A stretch of DNA of 64,000 nucleotides from Pseudopedobacter alpinus. GTDB lineage: Bacteria > Bacteroidota > Bacteroidia > Sphingobacteriales > Sphingobacteriaceae. The first letter of the stretch is position 1. Each line of letters begins with the position of its first letter. The position numbers were made by a program, and so were the translations under genes. The notes below the pieces were generated by a model that was not told where the DNA came from, did not search any database, and saw nothing but the letters and a program-made list of their open reading frames with translations. The DNA lies in assembly GCF_042684645.1 (NCBI RefSeq), contig NZ_JBHULV010000047.1:1-64000 (forward strand). Direction: 5' to 3'. Below, piece after piece: positions 61,055-64,000 of the stretch.

Positions 61055-62536
61055 TTAGCTTAAACTTATTTTTTGTTTTAAAATAAGTTCATTAATTGCC
61101 TCGCTTGCATTACTGTTTGGTATCATTACTCTAATTTCTGTTAGATTATTTTTTGGATAAATATCAATTAAACCGTTAATTCTATCTAATGCAGTTTTTA
61201 TAGAGTATAAGCCTAAGCGTATAGTGTCCATATCTCCTTGCTTATTTGCTCTTTTAAATAATTCAAAAGCATTATCTTTTTCTATTTCAGAAAAAGATTT
61301 TCCATTATTTATGACTGATAAACTTAAAATGCCGCTTTGGTCTATAAAAGAATTAATTTTAACTATCGGGTTGCCTGGCTTGCTAAACTTAAAGGCATTA
61401 TCTAAAAGATTAATTACTATAGAATCAAATAGTTCTATATCACAATTAAAATTATTTAAACTTTGGCTTTGTGTTTTCACAATAACATCATGTTTATCTA
61501 GCTTATACTTATTATTAATTCCACTTAATATTTCATTTAGCCTATTATTAACATCAATGCTAACTATTTTTAAATCTTTTGTTCTTATGTTATTCACAAG
61601 TATCATTTTTTTTAGCATCTCGTCCATTTTCTGAGACTCTATTTCAATCATTTCAACAAGTTCTTGTTTATCAGTCTCAATTTTAGCCAAAGAAGAAAGG
61701 CCTAAAATTCTACAAAGTGGACCTCTAATATCATGCGAGGTGCTATAGAAAAAAGATTCGAGTTCTTTATTTACCTTATTTAATTTTTTATTTATTAAAG
61801 AGAGTTCTTTTGTTCTTAATTCAACTTCCTTAGCTAAAATATCTGTGTATTCATTTTGTGCTTTGTTATAGTTTTCTTCTTTTATTAAAAGTGATTTCAG
61901 AAATAAGTATAATAAAACACCAATAAAAGCATAAAAAACTATTACCAATAAAATATTATTAATTAAATCATGAAAAATATCATCTTTAAATTCTTCAAAA
62001 TTTTTATCTATTTGCACAACAGCAACAACCTCATTATTACTGTTTTTTACAGGCGTAAAAGCAGATAGCCAAATTCCATTTTCATCATTATATTCATCTA
62101 TTACACCGCCTTTTTTATAATTATCTATTAATTCTTTAGGCGGGGTATGGTATAAATGTTTGTAATAAGGCTTATCACTTGATGATATTCCAAAATAAAA
62201 CTTTTTGATATCTTGAGTGGGTACAAGGGTATAAATATCTGTGTTAATACCCGAAGATTTTTTTATTGTAGCTAACTGTTTGTTAATCTCAGAATAATCT
62301 TTGTTTTGAGTGTTAGTATTTATATCATCAGTGTTTGGAAAAGAATTAATGATTTTCTCATGTTTATCTCCATCTAATTGAGAAGCAATTATTGAAGAAA
62401 CTGTAGAAAGCTTTGTAAAAACTTCTTGCTTAGCGCTATTTATATCATTGTTATAATTATGGAAGCTGTTATATACCGCAAGGATGATTAAACAGACGTA
62501 AACAGAAATAATTATTTTAAGTTTAAGATATTTCAT
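61055..62536 (-). CDS. Membrane sensor histidine kinase with degenerate ATPase boxes
   Basis: A 493-residue kinase. Two membrane segments (about 6-23 and 192-213) flank a periplasmic sensor with YFGISSSDKPYYK and GIWLSAFTPVKNSNNEVVAVV, resembling a Cache/PDC fold. A coiled linker leads to HisKA with YSTSHDIRGPLCRILGL (H268). The N box SIVINLLDNAFKFS is intact. G1 is only NNGKSF, and the G2 region IRLGLYSI lacks the usual Gly-x-Gly pair. Activity may be reduced. It ends one base from the AraC gene. Confidence 0.87.
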   Translation of the reverse strand: MKYLKLKIIISVYVCLIILAVYNSFHNYNNDINSAKQEVFTKLSTVSSIIASQLDGDKHEKIINSFPNTDDINTNTQNKDYSEINKQLATIKKSSGINTDIYTLVPTQDIKKFYFGISSSDKPYYKHLYHTPPKELIDNYKKGGVIDEYNDENGIWLSAFTPVKNSNNEVVAVVQIDKNFEEFKDDIFHDLINNILLVIVFYAFIGVLLYLFLKSLLIKEENYNKAQNEYTDILAKEVELRTKELSLINKKLNKVNKELESFFYSTSHDIRGPLCRILGLSSLAKIETDKQELVEMIEIESQKMDEMLKKMILVNNIRTKDLKIVSIDVNNRLNEILSGINNKYKLDKHDVIVKTQSQSLNNFNCDIELFDSIVINLLDNAFKFSKPGNPIVKINSFIDQSGILSLSVINNGKSFSEIEKDNAFELFKRANKQGDMDTIRLGLYSIKTALDRINGLIDIYPKNNLTEIRVMIPNSNASEAINELILKQKISLS

Positions 62537-62864
62537 ACATAAAAATACATTTAAAGATATGTTTAATTACGAATAATATTTACGTCTGGTTTTAAAATTT
62601 TAATTCTATTTTTTATGTTATAAGAATTTTAAAATAAGGAGTGCCAGCGATATAATTTTGATGAAAAATTGAGTTAAAGTAATTCAATTGATAATTAATT
62701 GTAAATTTTATGCTAAACAGCTAAAAACATTTAAATTTTTTGATTTTTTATTTTGTTTAAAGCGGAATAAGTGTTTATTTAGCTAAATGAGGGGATTTAG
62801 TTAATTTATAACCTTATTTACTCGCATAAATAATTAAATTTGTGCCAAAGCCAAAAAAAACTAT
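62537..62864. other. AT-rich gap carrying the gltA promoter
   Basis: In these 328 bases I see no gene on either strand. The only clear signal is the -7 box at 62835-62842. Confidence 0.5.
62835..62842 (+). promoter_or_regulatory. Candidate -7 box of citrate synthase gene
   Basis: TAAATTTG matches TAnnTTTG, and the predicted start of transcription is about 16 bases before the ATG at 62865. No TTG lies at the expected -33 distance. Confidence 0.45.
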
Positions 62865-64000
62865 ATGTCAGAAACAGCAGAACTTAAATTAGACGGAAAA
62901 TTGTACAACCTACCTATTATTGAAGGTACAGAAGAGGAAAAGGCTATTGATATAGCTAAATTAAGAGATCAAACTGGTTATGTGACATTAGATAGTGGCT
63001 TTAAAAATACTGGAGCTACAAAAAGTGCAATTACTTTTTTAGACGGAGAAAAAGGAATATTAAAATACAGAGGTTACGGTATTGAAGAATTAGCAGAAAA
63101 ATCAACTTTTTTAGAGGTTGCTTATTTGTTGATTTATGGAGCTTTACCTACCCAAAAACAAATAGAAGATTTTCAACTTCAAATTAGTCGCCATACTTTG
63201 GTGCATGAAGATATGAAGAAGTTTTTTGATGGCTTTCCATCAAAATCTCATCCAATGGGGCAATTGTCTTCTTTGGTTTGTTCTTTGTCTTCTTTTTATC
63301 CAGAATCTTTAGACCCAAACCAAACTAAAGAAGAGTTTGAATTAACTATTATCAAACTATTGGCTAAAATGGCGACTATTGTTTCTTGGATTTATAAAAA
63401 ATCTTTGGGGCATCCGGTAATTTATCCAAAAAACAAATATGATTATGTAAGCAACTTTATGTACATGACTTTTGGTCAACGTACAGAAGATGTCGTAATT
63501 GATGATGTAGTTATTGATGCGATGAATAAGTTGCTTATTTTACATGCAGACCATGAGCAAAATTGCTCAACATCTACAGTAAGAATTGTAGGTTCTTCTG
63601 ATTGTAATTTATACGCATCAATTTCTGCAGGTATTTCTGCACTTTGGGGTCCGTTACATGGCGGTGCCAACCAAGCAGTAATTGAAATGCTTGAGAAAAT
63701 TAAAAATGATGGTGGTGATGTGGATAAGTGGGTTAATAAAGCAAAAGATAAAAACGATTCTTTCCGTTTAATGGGTTTTGGGCATAGAGTTTATAAAAAC
63801 TTTGATCCAAGAGCAAAAATTATTAAAAAGGCTTGTGACGAGATTTTAGCAAAACTAGGTATAAACGACCCAGTTTTAGATATTGCGAAAAAATTAGAAG
63901 AAGTTGCGCTAAATGATCCTTACTTTGTAGAAAGAAAATTATATCCAAACGTTGATTTTTACTCAGGAATAATTTACAGAGCTTTAGGTTTCCCTACAGA
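62865..64000 (+). CDS. gltA: Citrate synthase, 3' end outside the window
   Basis: Condenses oxaloacetate and acetyl-CoA to citrate in the TCA cycle. The visible 378 codons start MSETAELKLDGKLYNLPII. The active-site residues are in view: the HADHEQNCST region, His in WGPLHGGANQAV, His in MGFGHRVYKNFDPRA and Asp in PNVDFYSGIIYRALG. The family is usually about 430 residues, so about 50 codons lie beyond 64000. It is transcribed alone from an upstream -7 box as far as can be seen. Confidence 0.96.
   Translation, partial: MSETAELKLDGKLYNLPIIEGTEEEKAIDIAKLRDQTGYVTLDSGFKNTGATKSAITFLDGEKGILKYRGYGIEELAEKSTFLEVAYLLIYGALPTQKQIEDFQLQISRHTLVHEDMKKFFDGFPSKSHPMGQLSSLVCSLSSFYPESLDPNQTKEEFELTIIKLLAKMATIVSWIYKKSLGHPVIYPKNKYDYVSNFMYMTFGQRTEDVVIDDVVIDAMNKLLILHADHEQNCSTSTVRIVGSSDCNLYASISAGISALWGPLHGGANQAVIEMLEKIKNDGGDVDKWVNKAKDKNDSFRLMGFGHRVYKNFDPRAKIIKKACDEILAKLGINDPVLDIAKKLEEVALNDPYFVERKLYPNVDFYSGIIYRALGFPT

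Overview
The window looks like the chromosome of a Bacteroidota member, most likely Sphingobacteriaceae close to Pedobacter. The evidence is low G+C, start sites without strong Shine-Dalgarno sequences, several TAnnTTTG -7 promoter boxes, lipoproteins with FASC/LSAC-type lipoboxes, a TonB receptor with a carboxypeptidase-like N-terminal domain, a Rho with a long N-terminal insert, and a histone H1-like small basic protein. I see no rRNA, tRNA, CRISPR array, prophage or insertion sequence. The identification rests on gene content and protein style only.

Left part (1-20 kb): a repeat-rich gap (REP-like inverted repeat plus two copies of a ~220-bp element spaced 300 bp apart) precedes pnp. Then come sppA, folK, an orphan HPt protein, pssA, rho, pyrF, a DMT transporter, a DUF4397 lipoprotein, an N-acetylglucosamine-kinase-like protein, a CobW-type GTPase, threonine aldolase, a sugar transferase fused to a degenerate receiver domain with a response regulator beside it, yidC and pyrG.

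Middle (20-46 kb): an arsenic operon (arsR, DUF6428, ACR3, arsenate reductase) with two matching palindromes as candidate ArsR sites. It is followed by a strictly 1-Cys peroxiredoxin, a cold-shock protein with a good promoter, asnS, a secreted charged protein, a 57-aa histone H1-like gene, a DEAD-box-like protein with damaged helicase motifs, mreB (not followed by mreC/mreD), purH, a fasciclin-domain relic and purN. Next is a signalling block made of a 1524-aa kinase with about ten PAS domains, a CheY-like protein and a REC-PAS-HisKA protein with no ATPase domain. ribE, accC, a GAF histidine kinase, mutS, an NlpC/P60 lipoprotein and two thioredoxin-fold proteins complete this part.

Right part (47-64 kb): a decayed XRE regulator, then a likely phytate-utilisation locus: TPR/HTH membrane regulator, TonB receptor, very acidic lipoprotein, beta-propeller phytase lipoprotein and a double-receiver hybrid kinase. 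The gal locus follows: galK and galT divergent from an AraC regulator, with galT broken by a one-base frameshift as sequenced. A membrane histidine kinase and the first 378 codons of citrate synthase end the window.

The most notable observations are the phytase locus, the galT frameshift, the fasciclin and XRE relics, the degenerate helicase, the pseudo-receiver fused to a sugar transferase, and the ArsR operator pair. Nothing here is clearly a wholly undescribed system. The phytase locus with its own TPR regulator and hybrid kinase is the best candidate for a little-described unit.
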